Below are positions 42,601-56,000 of a stretch of DNA of 64,000 nt, one piece after another. The position numbers and the translations under genes are program-made. This stretch comes from Oxyruncus cristatus. Lineage: Eukaryota; Chordata; Aves; Passeriformes; Cotingidae. The notes under the pieces were generated by a model. It saw only the letters and a program-made list of their open reading frames with translations, did not search any database and was not told where the DNA came from. Every line of letters starts with the position of its first letter. The first letter of the stretch is position 1. The stretch covers positions 2,495,427-2,559,426 of the forward strand of contig VXAY01003150.1 in assembly GCA_013399855.1 (NCBI GenBank). Direction: 5' to 3'.

Positions 42601-45600
42601 GAGGGTCTGCATCTTGGGGAAGGAAGCAATGAACCCAGAGAGAAGAGCAGAGTTCTTGTCAAAAGTACCCTCGTTCCTGTATGCTGTCAGTGAACAAGGG
42701 GTAGCAAGATTTCTGAGTAACTTGCTGTAGTCTTGGAGGAATCTGTAGTTCTTGTAGCAAGTGAAAGAACTCCAGAAATCTTATGTTTGATTGCACTGAA
42801 TGGTTGCTAATACCGAAGTCGTGTAGAAGTTTAAGTGCTACCTAGCAAAGGGAAAAGGAGTCCAAGAGGTGATAGCTGTTTAGGAAGTTAAATCCCAAAT
42901 CCTCAGAGGCAACACAGCTACTGAGTGTGGATCAGGCTCAGCTCAGAGCTAAATCGTTCTGTACAAGGTACTTCCACTTTGAGATGCTGCAGTAGCATTG
43001 CATAACTTGAAGGGAAACATTAAAAGAAAGTAGCAAAAATTAGTTCAGAAGGTAACTAACTCCCAAAGAATTAAGCATTACTTAATCTGCTGAGTGAACC
43101 TGAAAAATCCCCAAATATTATAAAACATTAAACATTCAACAAAACCTAACCCGTGACTAGCTAAAAGTTCATCTAATTTAAAACTTCGCCTTTTTTTTTT
43201 TTTTTTATTTTGGTCGTTTGGTGGTGGTGCTTGTCTCTGCATTTGCTCTAGGACTGCTTGTCTACTTACAGTACAGGCAGCTGTTTCCATAAACTGGACC
43301 AGAGTAGCTGTGCTTTGGTGTTTGGATATATGTAACCATTTGGAAAACTTCCCTAATCAAAGGATTTTTCACAAAGACTTATGTTTGTTTCTATTACCTT
43401 TGTTTTGGTTTGAAACTGAGTGTGCAGGTTGCTTGTGGGATTTTGCGTGTAAGTGATGAAGGAAGGTACTTGATAAAGATTGCTTCCTCTCATTAAAAAA
43501 ATTATCATCTAGGATTTAGGATAAAAAATGAGAAACTCTTCTTGTTTGAAGGGTGGTGGGGAGGTATTGGGAGCAGCAGACAGGAGTTAGCAACTTGGTG
43601 AGGGTATGGAGGAGACAAATATAGGTGTTTACACTTGCAGGCTGCTGCACTGAGCCAGCATTCCCTCTCCTGACAGCACAGTCACAGAACAGTCTCTCAG
43701 CCAGGTGTCTCAGGCAGTGACTCACTCACTGAATACGGTTCTGTTGTTTTCACTGTGCTCCCTTGTTAACCTGCAGATGGTCTATCTCGAAACCTGCCTT
43801 CTCCTGCCACTTCCCTGGTGAATGGGACTTGTATTGGAGACTTTTCCCTTCCTGAGGTGGCTTGATTACACCTTGATTATAGATACATCAACCAGCACGC
43901 ATCACTTACAGCTCCCAGTGAGAGAGGGCTCCTAGCCTAACTCCCTGTGGGAATGGCCTTCCTTTGAATCTGTGCTGCGACAGGAACATGCATTTTGGAA
44001 CTCTAGCAACAGAAACATATCAACCAGCCTGTCAGTGGTGACAGGAGACAGCACTGCAGTAATTCCCTTGTGTTGTCAAACAAACAAAGGGAATCCCTCT
44101 GCTGTGAGCTACAATTTCCTTTAATTTGGTCAAAGTAGATTAATCTGCATTTATTCTTCTTGGCTGTCTCTTTGAAAGAATAGAGTAGGCAAACTTGGCT
44201 CATGCTTTCATAACAGAAAAGAGGCTAGTTGTAGGCTGAGGTCAGAAGAAAATTAATTTAGAATACGTGAGGAATTTAGGTGAGGGCCTTGACTCTTTCT
44301 TATGGAACTGTTTGTTTTTTTTCTGCCAAGCTCTGACCTTGTAAATCCTTCTTTCAGGAGCAGAACAGAAAACTGAGAATTTTTTCAGGATGGAGAAGGT
44401 TTCTTTTGCTCTAACCTCACATCTCACACCACAGCATCCTGGGTGCCTCAGCATTTGTACCAGGCACATGAGAGGTGGTGTGACCTCTCAACAGACCTAC
44501 CAAACAGCACAATACTAGCTCGTAATAGAGTTGAAATTTTAAGCAAAGCTTTCTCTCTCAAACTCCTTTAACTAGCTACTAAGACTCTAGATATTCTTGC
44601 TATGTACATGCAGAGGTAGAGGACTGGTCACGTTAAGCCATCCTTTCCAGTTAAAGAGCTTTTTGAACAAAGGCCAACTGTCTCTGTACTGGCCGCGTAC
44701 ACTGGCAGTGCAGCAAAGAGAAGTAAGATCTTTGTTCTGCTAAAAATGGAGCAACAAGAGAAATGTCCCTGCGCAGGAACTATTCCCTGGGCAATACCAT
44801 TGCTTCTACTGCTAACCCGTGTTTGTACACCAACCCTGTAGCAGCTACACAGAGACAGAATGAGGAGGACATGAGGACAAACTGGCATGTTCAACCCACT
44901 GTTACATGAGACATCACATTTCCTCTTCGTTGCAAAGAGAAAGAAATCAGGGCTATCTCTGTCCTTCTGTCTGCAAAGTGGAACAAAGGGAAGAAATAAA
45001 AAAAAAAAAATTGAAAAAAAAAGATTCAGGGACTTTGTTTAGTTATCTTCAATTACTAGACCAGTGCTGAAGTAAGGGGGGGGATGTTTGGAACTGGGAA
45101 TTCCTTATAGTTGCTGCCATAACCAAAACAGGTTCTTCTTGAGGAGCCTTTACTTTCCCAGAACAGTGTATTTTGTATTTCCAAATACAACATAGATTTT
45201 GTATAGAACTTGCTCTTGGGTGTATTCAGATAAATGCTCAGGAGGCTTAACTCAGAGATCAAAAGGACAAGTAAGTTGACCTTAGAAGGATAAGGAGAGA
45301 AGATATTAATACTCCACAAGAAGTGTGAGATTTTTAGGTGAGAAGATACTCAGCACAGGAACAAACACCTTTGCCTAGGGGCATGCAGATTTTTTTTTTT
45401 TTTTTTCAAATTGCTGATGTTTACGATGACAGTTGCCTTGTGCAAATGTGTATAGAGAAAGCTCAGTTTAGAAGTTTCCATGATGCTGTACATGAGCTGT
45501 TCTGCATATGAGCATTTGATGCAAAGCATGTTCTATTTGACAACTCACTGTTTTGCTCTGTCTTTGGAAATAGAGCCCCGAGAGGCTGGTGGTTTTTGCA

Positions 45601-47796
45601 TATGTGTGCATTAGATGGGTTGTTCTGGGATAGGCAATTTGTTTTGTTTATTGTTCAGACTATCTAAAATGGAGCAGTTGTTTGACAAATTCAAATGTTG
45701 GAACCCAGCATCTTGTTTTTGGGGCCTCGTCTCCAGCCCACCGGGGTGGCTGTTGCCCCAGTTGGAAGAGTACTTGTTTCTTGTCAGTCGTACTTTGCTT
45801 TACAGAGGATGTGGTGTTGGTGCTCATCCTTTCTGTGAGGAGGTGTCCTTCATAGCAAGTGTAATGGCAACAAACCAGTTAACAACTGTTTTAAGTCACG
45901 TGTCTATAGCATCAGAGAAATTGAGAATACATTTCGTAGAAGGACAGTGTGTGGCTATTGACTGCACAGGAAAGGTGAAGGTCATGGACTGTATAATACC
46001 ACATTAGGTAGAAGAGGATGCATCCAGCATCCTTCTCTTTCCTCCTTGTCCCAGATCTGTAATATACATGTAAGTAAAGCAAAACGATTCTTGGAATACT
46101 GGTAACCTCAGCACTGCACAGATTTACTCTCTGTAAATATTGACAAATGAACCAAAGAATTAAAATCTTGGAGAACTAAGGCAAATATAGCTCTATACCA
46201 TATATTTAATGGATTTATTTTTCCTTCAGAATTAACAACTGTTAATGGGAATTAAGAGAGAAGATAGAGCATCCTGGTTTATATTCAGTAGCATAAATGA
46301 GTAAAAATGATTTATGTAGTTCTCTTACATGCTTGTAATTGTCTCAGAGCTTTAATGAATGTCTTCCCTTTTCTGATGTCCTCCAAAATTATCTCCCAGA
46401 ACTGAGTTAGCGTGGGATTTTGTCTCCATCACAATGCTCCAGAAACTGAACTTTTAAAAGAAATTAAGACTCTGGTCCTGTCCTTGAATGTTTTTTTCTG
46501 TCAAAATACTGGGGAAAAAAACAGACTGTAAGAAAGAACCCTTACCCAGTGTTTGACTGGGAAAGTGGCTTCAGGGTAGTGGCTTGTGCTACTCATTTTC
46601 ACCCCTGTAAATGTGCTGATGTTCGGTGATACAGATGGTATTAAGTACCAGTTAAGTGGTGAGAGAAACAGGGGAGCAGCATGTTTTAATAGCATGACCC
46701 TGGTGGAACGAAAGATGTATTGGTCCAGTGAGGTGCATGTAAAGTGGGTTACTGTGGTAAATCATAACCATCTCTGCCTTGCTCTTTCTTCTGCCTCTTT
46801 CCTCACCTTTGATCTATGACTAACTGACTACCTTTGAATATCTCTGCTCTGCTGAAACTACTCTGCCTCACAAACCCTTTTGTGGAGAAAACTTGCTCCA
46901 GCAGTATGTGCACAATATATGTCTTTCAGATTTCTCATGAGAGCCATATCTTGTGCCATTAGGAATAAACTTTGCTGGCTTGCTTCTAATTTGAAATTTG
47001 ATTTCTTAAATGCTAACAAATTTAAAAAAAAAAGAAAAAAGCAGAAAAAAAAATAGTCATGCTGTGACATGTGAACGGAACAGAAGCTATGGACTGGGAA
47101 AAATATCCTCTGACTAGAAAAGATCTTTAAAGAGAGAAAATAAGTTCCCTATGGAAAGATCAAAGCACATGAAGTTAATGGATTATGACAAGGTAAAAAA
47201 ATACCTGGAGAAAATAGTAGGTTCAAACATAAAAGAGGGAACTAGGAAAGAGTGGGGTTTTTGTTGGAGATAAAGGATAGTTAGATGACTAGCTAAGTAC
47301 TTGAGATTACATGTTGTAGCTAAAGGGCTATTAGTGGGAATAGGGATTTTTTCCTCATGTGTAGTGCAGGCTCCACTTAGGTGGTGTCAAGGTAGCCTTG
47401 GAGCTGCAGTCCTGAATTCCTGCCCTATTGCAGTGCTCTGTACTGGTGACAGCCTAATGCACCCTGTACTGCAAACAGACCCTCTCAGACTGACACAAGA
47501 CTGATGTAATTGCAATAACTCCTAAAGTCACTTTAACTGTCTGAGTAGGTCCTGCTAGGGTCAAAAATATATGGAATTTACCACAGAAAAAAAAGGCAGA
47601 AACCCATCTGGTGAGCTCGGAAATGGTCACGGGTGTAGAGCTCTAGAAAAACTTTTGGTCAGGTTACTGAAACCATCTGTACTGCTGTAGGTACCTGTGT
47701 GCCTTCTGCACTGCTGCAGCATTTGATGCCTCACAATCCTACAGAAACAGAGAATTAAAGCTGAGGTACAGAGAGCCTCAAAGATCTCCCTCTCAG
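39649..47796. other. Gene-poor non-coding DNA
   Basis: No supported gene. Homopolymer runs occur at 43,191-43,206 (T), 44,998-45,010 (A), 45,390-45,406 (T) and 47,024-47,053 (A-rich). AATAAA hexamers are present but without an attached gene. An open frame of 130 codons at 45,615-46,007 has no splice or family support. Confidence 0.45.
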
Positions 47797-48025
47797 TGGC
47801 GTGCACATCAGTGGGGATCAGAAGTCTGAAATGCCTCTCAGGAAGCGGGGCTCAGAAGACTCTGTCCAAGGCTGTGCTGGGCTTCTGTGGCAGAGCAGAA
47901 GCCGCCCCTCATTTCTCCCATCTGGACACCCATCCTTCCTTGGGGCTCACCACAAAGGAAGAGTCCCAGGGGAATTGTGCCAGTGCTTTACATGCACGAG
48001 GAGCTTCACCTGCACTAACTACAAA
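47797..48025 (+). other. Exon-like segment, unassigned
   Basis: A 229-bp segment between ATCTCCCTCTCAG and the strong donor CAAA|GTAAGT. Two frames are open; one ends with a Cys-rich CQCFTCTRSFTCTNYK. It is GC-richer than its surroundings. It could be an exon of a gene starting at the CpG island at 33.9 kb, or chance. Confidence 0.25.
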
Positions 48026-51000
48026 GTAAGTACTGGATCTACTGAGGGACTCAGCCACACATCTGTAGGAGTGGCTCCTTACCCCTCTGGTTTATTTCTG
48101 TGTATATTTGAACAGTTGACTCTCCACAAACCTGCTGGTTGTTTCCTGGCTGGACGTTGATGTCTACATTGAGAGAGAACCCAATGTCTGTGGCCTGTCC
48201 TTCTTAGCAACACCTGCTTGCCCTCTGTCTTGGGTCAGCTCCTCATTTGCCTTTTCACAGGTTTTAAGAAACAACCTGTCCCTCTTGTCTTTCTGTCTCC
48301 AGAAGTTTGTTTTGATAAAGGCAGTAGATCTGTAAAGTGACCAGAAGGAGGAGAAGTTTGCCTGTGTGGGTAACCTCAGTATTAGTGATCTGATGGAGAG
48401 CTGAGCAATACTGGAGTGCATTTAGTGCTCTGCCTGTGACCGTGTGCTTTGACAGTGGTGTTATTACCAGATGGGGCAAGAGAGGGATTAAGGCCCTGGT
48501 AAATCCTTGTCTCCCAGCCCTCTCTCCTCATTAATGCTGCCTGTGCTTTGTATGTGCTCCTGTGCTGTTCCAAGAAGTGGCTAAACTGATGGGGAATCTG
48601 TGTTGCTTCCAGCTCACAGGCAACTTCAAATTAAATATAGTTCACCAAATTAAAAATAAAATTATACACCATTCTTTTTATCAGACAGTTTCACTTTAAA
48701 CTAGAAATTTTTTCCCCTTGTTTTAAAGCAACTGCAAGAGCAGTCGTCTCTTTTGACTGTCCTTTGACGAGTAGGAATTATGTAAAGGAATAGATTCCAG
48801 TGGGTGCATAGTCCGGAAGGAATGGAGCAACATGAGTACAAAATTCAGTTATTAATAGCAAAGCATTGCTATTATCTATTCTCTTAAGGTCTTGTGTAGT
48901 TTGGTATAGCGTAGACCAAACCCCAAAAAGTTATGGGAAGTACATGCTGTGAGACTGGGCTGCATAGAACAAGTGGTTTTGATCAGAAATGTTATTACTC
49001 TGGAAATGAGAAGATAAGAGACCTTGAGCTAAATATTTGACATTCAGAATTCTTGATAGTAGGATGCCAACAAAATTTCAGTGGAGTAACTGGAGAGCTG
49101 CCATTGGGTGAAGAACTGTTATAGTATTGAGGCCTTTGCCAGCTCACAGAATGAGCCCGTGATGCTCCCACCTTTTCTATGAGAATGGGTCTGTTTTAGT
49201 CCTTTCTGTGTCATGAGAAAATGGTGCACTTTATGTCTGGCACCACTGTTGGGTTTTTTTGGCTGCGTTTTTTGTTTGTTATTTTTAGCCATCCCATCTT
49301 AGTTCAGCAGCTAAGTTTATATACCAGTCTTAAAATTAAGGTTTCAAAGGGAAATTTTATCATGTTCCACTTGTACAAGGCAGCAATCCCAGCGGTGCCT
49401 TTTGGCTGTTTGTGCCAGGCCTAGAGCTACTGACCTGCTCTGTGCGGTGAAAAGGAGTTGTACTCCCAAAGGTCATTCCTGGGTACAAAAGTGCAGACAC
49501 TCCTTCTCTTCCATTTGTTCCTTTTCACAAAGCTGTGCATGGCTTTTCTTTTGTGTGTTGTCAATGTTACCATCAGTCATTTCCATCTCAGTGCTGAGGT
49601 GTGGAAGGTGACAGCACAGAAGACATTGCTGCAGGAGGGTACTCCTGTGAGATGATGCTGGCAGCACATGCAGTTGGCCACACTGATTTCTTCTCTTTTC
49701 ATAGCTGGGAAGAAAACATATGGAATTAGTGAGCAACAGAACCTCAGTTTTCATTTGAGAAAGGAAATAGAGAATGATTCATTTTAAAACCATACGCTCC
49801 AAAGGAGGAAGATTTGAATTAATAACAGCAGATCTAAACATGACGGGTGCTGACACCTTCATCTCTTTTATTTTTACTGCCATGGATTTTCTTCACATGC
49901 AGTGAGAGAATTTACACTACAGGAACTGTTAATGGTTTCACGCTTCCTACCCATTTTTAGATGCCTAATTTATGGAAAGCCATTACTAGGTGAGTCACTG
50001 CTTTCACAGGATTAATGTGGCTGAGATAGAGCTTTGGGTGTTCCTTTAATTTCCGTATATGCTTGAAAGGAACATCAAATCCACATTAAAACTTTTCGAG
50101 TTTAGTATAACAGTAGAGTTCAGAGTCTCTGTTCTACTTGATCATGTACAAATATTGCAAGAGATGCTCCCTGTCCCTATAAGCTAACAGGCTAAACAAA
50201 CAAGACAGACATTTATCTGCATTCTAGATACTGTGAGTTGGGGTGTCTCATTGTTCAGGATTTGTGCCCAATTGGATGAGAGTTAAATATTTCCAAGGAT
50301 TGCAAACAGAAGCAATACTGGGAATCTCACTGCAAATCTCACTATGAAGAACTTACTGCAGAAGCACATTTACTCTCTTGTTGATTTTAGGAGGGTTTGC
50401 TTAGACATTCACAGGTTAAAAGATATAACATCCAAGCCTGAGGGTCAGTGTTTGCGCCCTAAAGATAAATGAACCATGGGTTGAAATCCATTTTGGGCTG
50501 CCTTTTTCATGTGACAGGAGGAAATGCAGTGTGTAAAATACTCAAGCACTGACTAAGGTGTAGATTTCATAGCCAATACTCTTTGTAATAAATAACTCAG
50601 AAATATTTATTCAGTTTCAAGAATAAACTCCAGAAGACAGTAACAGATAAAATTTAAAGGAAATTTTGATTTGATTGAAGATTGGTATGTTTGCTGTATA
50701 AATTCTTAGGCAGATCTTCAGCTGCTACAAAAAGAAGTGACTCTGAAGCCACAATCTTTGTTTTTTTCAGTTAAAGATCTCTTATATATGAGCTATCCAA
50801 TTTTATTTTTCCCCTAGCAATTTTAAAAAGCTTGAAATATTCTAAAAACAAAAGAAAAAAAATACAGTAGTGACTGATGTGCATAAGGTTGGGAGACAGT
50901 AAGTTACCAGTGGCTCGTGAAATGCTGTTACAGAAACTAAATATAGATTGCATTAATCAGTTGGTGTATGTCCGTGTCTTCATGTGTACCCCCAAGTGCA

Positions 51001-52916
51001 CACTTTTGAAAGAGTTGTTAGAAAATAAATTCCAAATTACCCTTAAAATCTGTCATCAGACTGACCACAAGAGACTCTACTTGCCTACATTACTTCTCAA
51101 CTCCAGTTTTACAGTGTGAGTCTGTGGTGGAGATGCAAGACCATTTGCATTGACTTTTATAAGAAGATTCAAAGTACTGTGAGTTTATAGAATTGAACTG
51201 TTCCATCATGCTCTTCCCAGTAGGATTTTTCTTAAGGGAATGTGTTTGGACTACATATTATTATTTACTGGCCATACATCTGGGTTTTCAGGCAAGTGTT
51301 TTTAATTTTCTTCTGAACTGAAATCAATATGAATGTTTGTAGTGGATGCTTTTATTTGTACTTTTAAAACACCCCACATTTTTCACGTTGTTACTTCATT
51401 CATGGCAGTTGAGTGATTGAATGCAGAAAAAAGAAAAGCGTCAGCGTTGTTTGAAAGTTGAATGATTGCCTGCATGACTGATTTCTTACACTACTTCTAC
51501 CTAAAATGAACAGTGTCCTCCATGGAGAGCCCCTGACATGAGGCATAACACTGAATAACAGTAGCAAAACCAGAAAGAGGCGTCTACATGCAAGGCTTTT
51601 AAATGGTGCTGGTTTTGGCCTTTCCAAGGAAATACAGTTTGTGTGATTACCTTTTGTCCATTCTGCTAAACTTGATAGAGTGGTGAAGACCTCATGGATA
51701 CAAATTCCTAAAAGCTGGGGGAGATCAGCAGCCAGGTGGAGATGAGGCCCCACTTATTGCTGCCAGCTGAGGAGAAGGCAGTAGGAGAAGCTCAGGAGGT
51801 TTTTGTTATTGTGGTTGGATGTACACAGGGATGGTTGGGGCATCATTCACACTGACTGTTCTGACACTGCAAGGGGAGAGGGTGGGGAAGAGCAAGTGGA
51901 TGGGACAGGAACTGAGCCTTGCAAGATGGTAAGGGAGGTAAGCTGGAGGTGTTCTGGTGACTGAGGAGGGGTGGAGCAACTTTGGATATGAAATCAGGCC
52001 TTATTGGTTTAGTTCCTCTTGGGACAGTTCATAGTATAGTCTGCAAAGGTTGCTTTTTGCTGACAATTTTAACACCATAAATCAGGGAATAAATAGAGTA
52101 GTTCTGAATATTGCTCATGTTTTAGACCAGTAGAAGGGTTAAGGCTCAGTATCAACAAAAACTCTTTAGGGACCCTAACCACAAAAAAAAGCAGAATTGT
52201 ATACGAAGCGAAGAAGTATGATAATATACCATGAATGTTTGTTCTACAAATAAATAAGCCAGTGGATTGAATATTTGTCCTGTTTTGAAGCATTTCATTT
52301 CCAAGCAAATTATAAAAATAAAGCAAGCCATTACTAATACAGTCCTTTTAGCACCCTTACTATGTTTCATTCTGTAGCACGGAGAAATTTGTGAGTCTAG
52401 TGCACAAATGAATCAAGCAAAAATGTTCTTTCCTTTTGGGCATCAACTCTTCTCTCCAGTTGCACCAGAGGACATCTAAAGCTGTAAAATGGAGCTATAC
52501 TCTAATATTAAGAGCCCCTTAGACATTGCCTGATACACTGAGGAGTTGTGACAGCAATATTTTACTATAATTGCTTTCTTAAGATGAAGACAGAGCCCTG
52601 AAGTTGCTGTCATTTTTCATGTATTAGTTAAACCAAATATGCATGATTCAGACACATCCTCTGACAGAATGCCTTAAATTTACGTGATTAGAAAGCTCTT
52701 CAGATTAAATGCAACTCATCAAGGCATTTCTCACAAGTAAAATACCCAGGTCAAATTAGCCCCTTTTCCTTTACAATGATAGCAGAGTAATCTTACTGAA
52801 TTCAAGCAAAATCTCTGAGCTACCTGCACATCAGGTGGGTAGTTACGTAATGTCTGTAATTAGTTCCAAATGTAAAACTCCACCTGCAAAACTGAAAGCT
52901 GAGTTGAAGTTCTTTC
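48026..52916. other. Gene-poor non-coding DNA
   Basis: AT-rich DNA with no repeat family or gene that I can support. Confidence 0.45.
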
Positions 52917-53000
52917 AAAAAAAACCAAAAAACCCCAAACAAAACAAAAACCAACCCCCCTCCTGCAAACCCAAAGCAAAACAACAAGAAAAAAACCCCC
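52917..53000. repeat. A/C-rich low-complexity tract
   Basis: Almost purely A and C on the plus strand (AAAACC, CCAAAC, AACAAG units) for about 84 bases, with few interruptions. It is a strand-asymmetric simple sequence. Confidence 0.9.
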
Positions 53001-56000
53001 ATTACAAAGTGGTACTGCAAAGTTCTGAAAAAGGGGCTTTTACACGAAATTAGGCCCTTCAAATCTATTGAATCTCATTAAACGTTAGTCAGACTCTTAG
53101 TAAGAAAATAATGCTTGTCAGAAAGTGTTAGAGGGTTCTTTATTTTTGTGATATTGTTTAGGGAGGTTGTTTATGGAAATAAGGTGCAGGTTTTCTGGAA
53201 AGTTGCCACAAGACATAGTTATGTGGTATCAGGACATCAATAACCACTTACAGACTGTTCTCCTCTGCTGGTTCGAAGCTCCTCACAGAAGCACTGCTGT
53301 TAATCCACATATGCACAGATGGTGCATTACATTAATGGCTGCTGGTAAGCATGTGAATGCAGCACGATGGCTGCAACTAGTAAGGACTTGCATTTATGTT
53401 TAAAAAGTTGTGGTACTATGCAGTAACTCAGATGTCCTGGTGTTTTTGAGGCCCTAATTCTGCAGGAAACTTACTGGAGGGAAACAGTGAGTTTGGTAGA
53501 ACTTCACCCAAAGAAGATTATAGCAGAATGTGAGTGGAGTAAAGAACTAGACAGGTGCTCCATTGATAAAAGAAGGTGGATCAACTTTGTTTCATCACAT
53601 TTGCTCCCCTGTGTGAGCACAAAGTAAAAAATAAACTTGCTATAACCATGCTCGGTTGGATGAGTGTTAGTGAGGCTGTGATAATTACTGGAAGCTGAAT
53701 GCTGTTCTTTTAACTCCTGAAAGATTTGAGAATCTCTGTTAGTGTTTAGTGACTATATAAACAGTATGGGATCAAAATAAAACCTTGAAAATTAGCAACG
53801 CTCCAGACGGTGAGATTGTTAACAAAATTATTTCTTCTGCGAATTACAGATTATATTTCATTTACAGGCATAACTTGGATGTAGTGTGGAGAGATTACCA
53901 TAATCACCAAACATATACTTTATCTGAATTTGGTTTAGCAGTCATTGATAAAAAACAAATTAATTCAGGTAGAAGTTGGGTTTTTTCCAAATGAACTGCA
54001 GCTTGAAACACACAATGGGCCAAAATGTCATTAAATGACTGTGTTGTGTGGCTGTATTATTTCATAGTTTAGTTTCTTAAACCATTACTAGTTTTTTGAA
54101 TCATATCCAGGATTGGTTTGTTGATGTTCTAGTATTTTATTTGAAATGTAGCCTTCATTTAACCCTTCAAATTGATAACCTACTAATCTTAGACCAGTAT
54201 GTTTTTGTTTTCTGGATTGGAGAATAATCTGATGTCAAGCATCTCTCCCTGAGCCCTGATGGTCATGTACGCTCATGTGTACACATTTGTGGAATTACTC
54301 CAGGCTCTTAAGTAGCATAACAAAGTCTTGTGTTAGTAACTTTTATGATTTTGAAGTGCATCAATACTTCACGGTTTATTATTTCTTTCACTTTTTGATT
54401 TGGAATTGCCTGGGAGAAGTCTGAGCAGCCAACAATTTTTTTTTTTTTTTAATAATTTGAAAGTAATCTCAGAACTGCTATTCAGTGTATTACTCACAAG
54501 CTGGTAGTTGTTTTTACTTGAAATCTGGAAAAAATGGAAATGTGGTCTGTTCATTTAGGCTGGATTAATTCCGTAATTTTTAATTCCATTTGAACTCTGG
54601 AATCAAGCTTCAAAATCTGTTTTCTCAGTAACACTGTAGTTTGTCTTTCTGATAATATTTGTCTCAGCTCATTTAAATATTCAAAGACAGCAGAGACTGC
54701 AAATCTGAATATTTATATGAGTGTATTATTAAATTATTTTTAACAAGTTAGTTCTAATTAAGACTAGGAAACTGAATCAACTCAGTTATAAAGAGAACAG
54801 GCAATGAACAGTTTAAAATGTACTTTGCAAAACATGTCATACACACTTCTCCAGAGCAGGTTTGGTTCCTACCACACTCTAGGAAGCAAAACACTTCTGT
54901 CCATTTCTGCTCTGAATTTCTCTGTGGATATTCAGCCACTCTAGGACTTTATGGACAACCTAAAGAGCTTCCTTCTAAGGTTTTCATGCAGGCACTGAGA
55001 TTCTTCATATTCCCAAGTCACAGCTCTTTCTTTTCTAGATCCTGTGGTGTCTCAGCTGATTCGTGACTGAGGGGTCTATGCTGCAGATAAGCTTTGGGCA
55101 GTCCTCATTAGGGGCCCTACACTGAGTCCTGCAAAGCACACTGCGAGGATTAATGGCTCTGGCTGGTGCCCTAGGAGTTTTTCTTGAGTTAGCAGTGATA
55201 AATGAACCATCAAAATGGCTGATACAAATACTGCTGGGGAAAGAAGCAGACAAGGCTGAGGCAGACAAACCTGTATCAGATCTGAAGTAGAAGTGAGTCC
55301 CCCCTGGAGATACGGGAGTGATCCAGATAAACTCCTGAGTCCCTTTTCAGATAAAGTTTCTCTTTTCCATTATTCTGTTAAAGGGAGGAAAAAAAAAAAA
55401 AGTAAAACCTCAGTCAGAAGGAAGTGTGGTTTAGAGACACACTCCCAGTTATGTCAAAATCTGTTGCTTACATTGGGAAATGACTGACCTTGTGTGGTTC
55501 CCAAAATTTTTACTCTCAGTCCAAAGCACAAGGATTTCATATTACCATCTAAACAAAATCTAATTTAAGTAATGGTTATTTAACTTTAAGGGAATACCCT
55601 ATTGGTATGGAATACTTAGTGCTATGTGTCACCTTTGCATCTAACATACAGCAGTGTTCTTTGTAGGCTCACACATCTGTCTGTGAGAATTATAAGGCAT
55701 GACTTACAATTATATCCTTTTAAAGCACTTATATTAAGTTTTGGTGCATTCAGTGACCACTTTGGTTTTCTGGAGGCACAGTGGCTCTGGGCTGTGCATT
55801 GTCAGGTCACTAATCTCCATCCTGCACTCAGCCCATCAGCCACATGAGAGTGACTCATTCTCTGCAAACCTCCTGTTGCTTAGTAGCTGTTTGTAATGTG
55901 AAAAAGAGTTGGGAAAGTAGTGGTGAGGTAAGAGGAAAAGGGCTGGGAGGCAGAGTGTTCCTGGCTGCCTAAAAGGAACTTGTGAATGAGGGCATTATTT

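Noticed and set aside
45615..46007. 130-codon open frame on the plus strand
   Set aside because: No family similarity, splice context or composition shift. Length is within chance for a 64-kb window.
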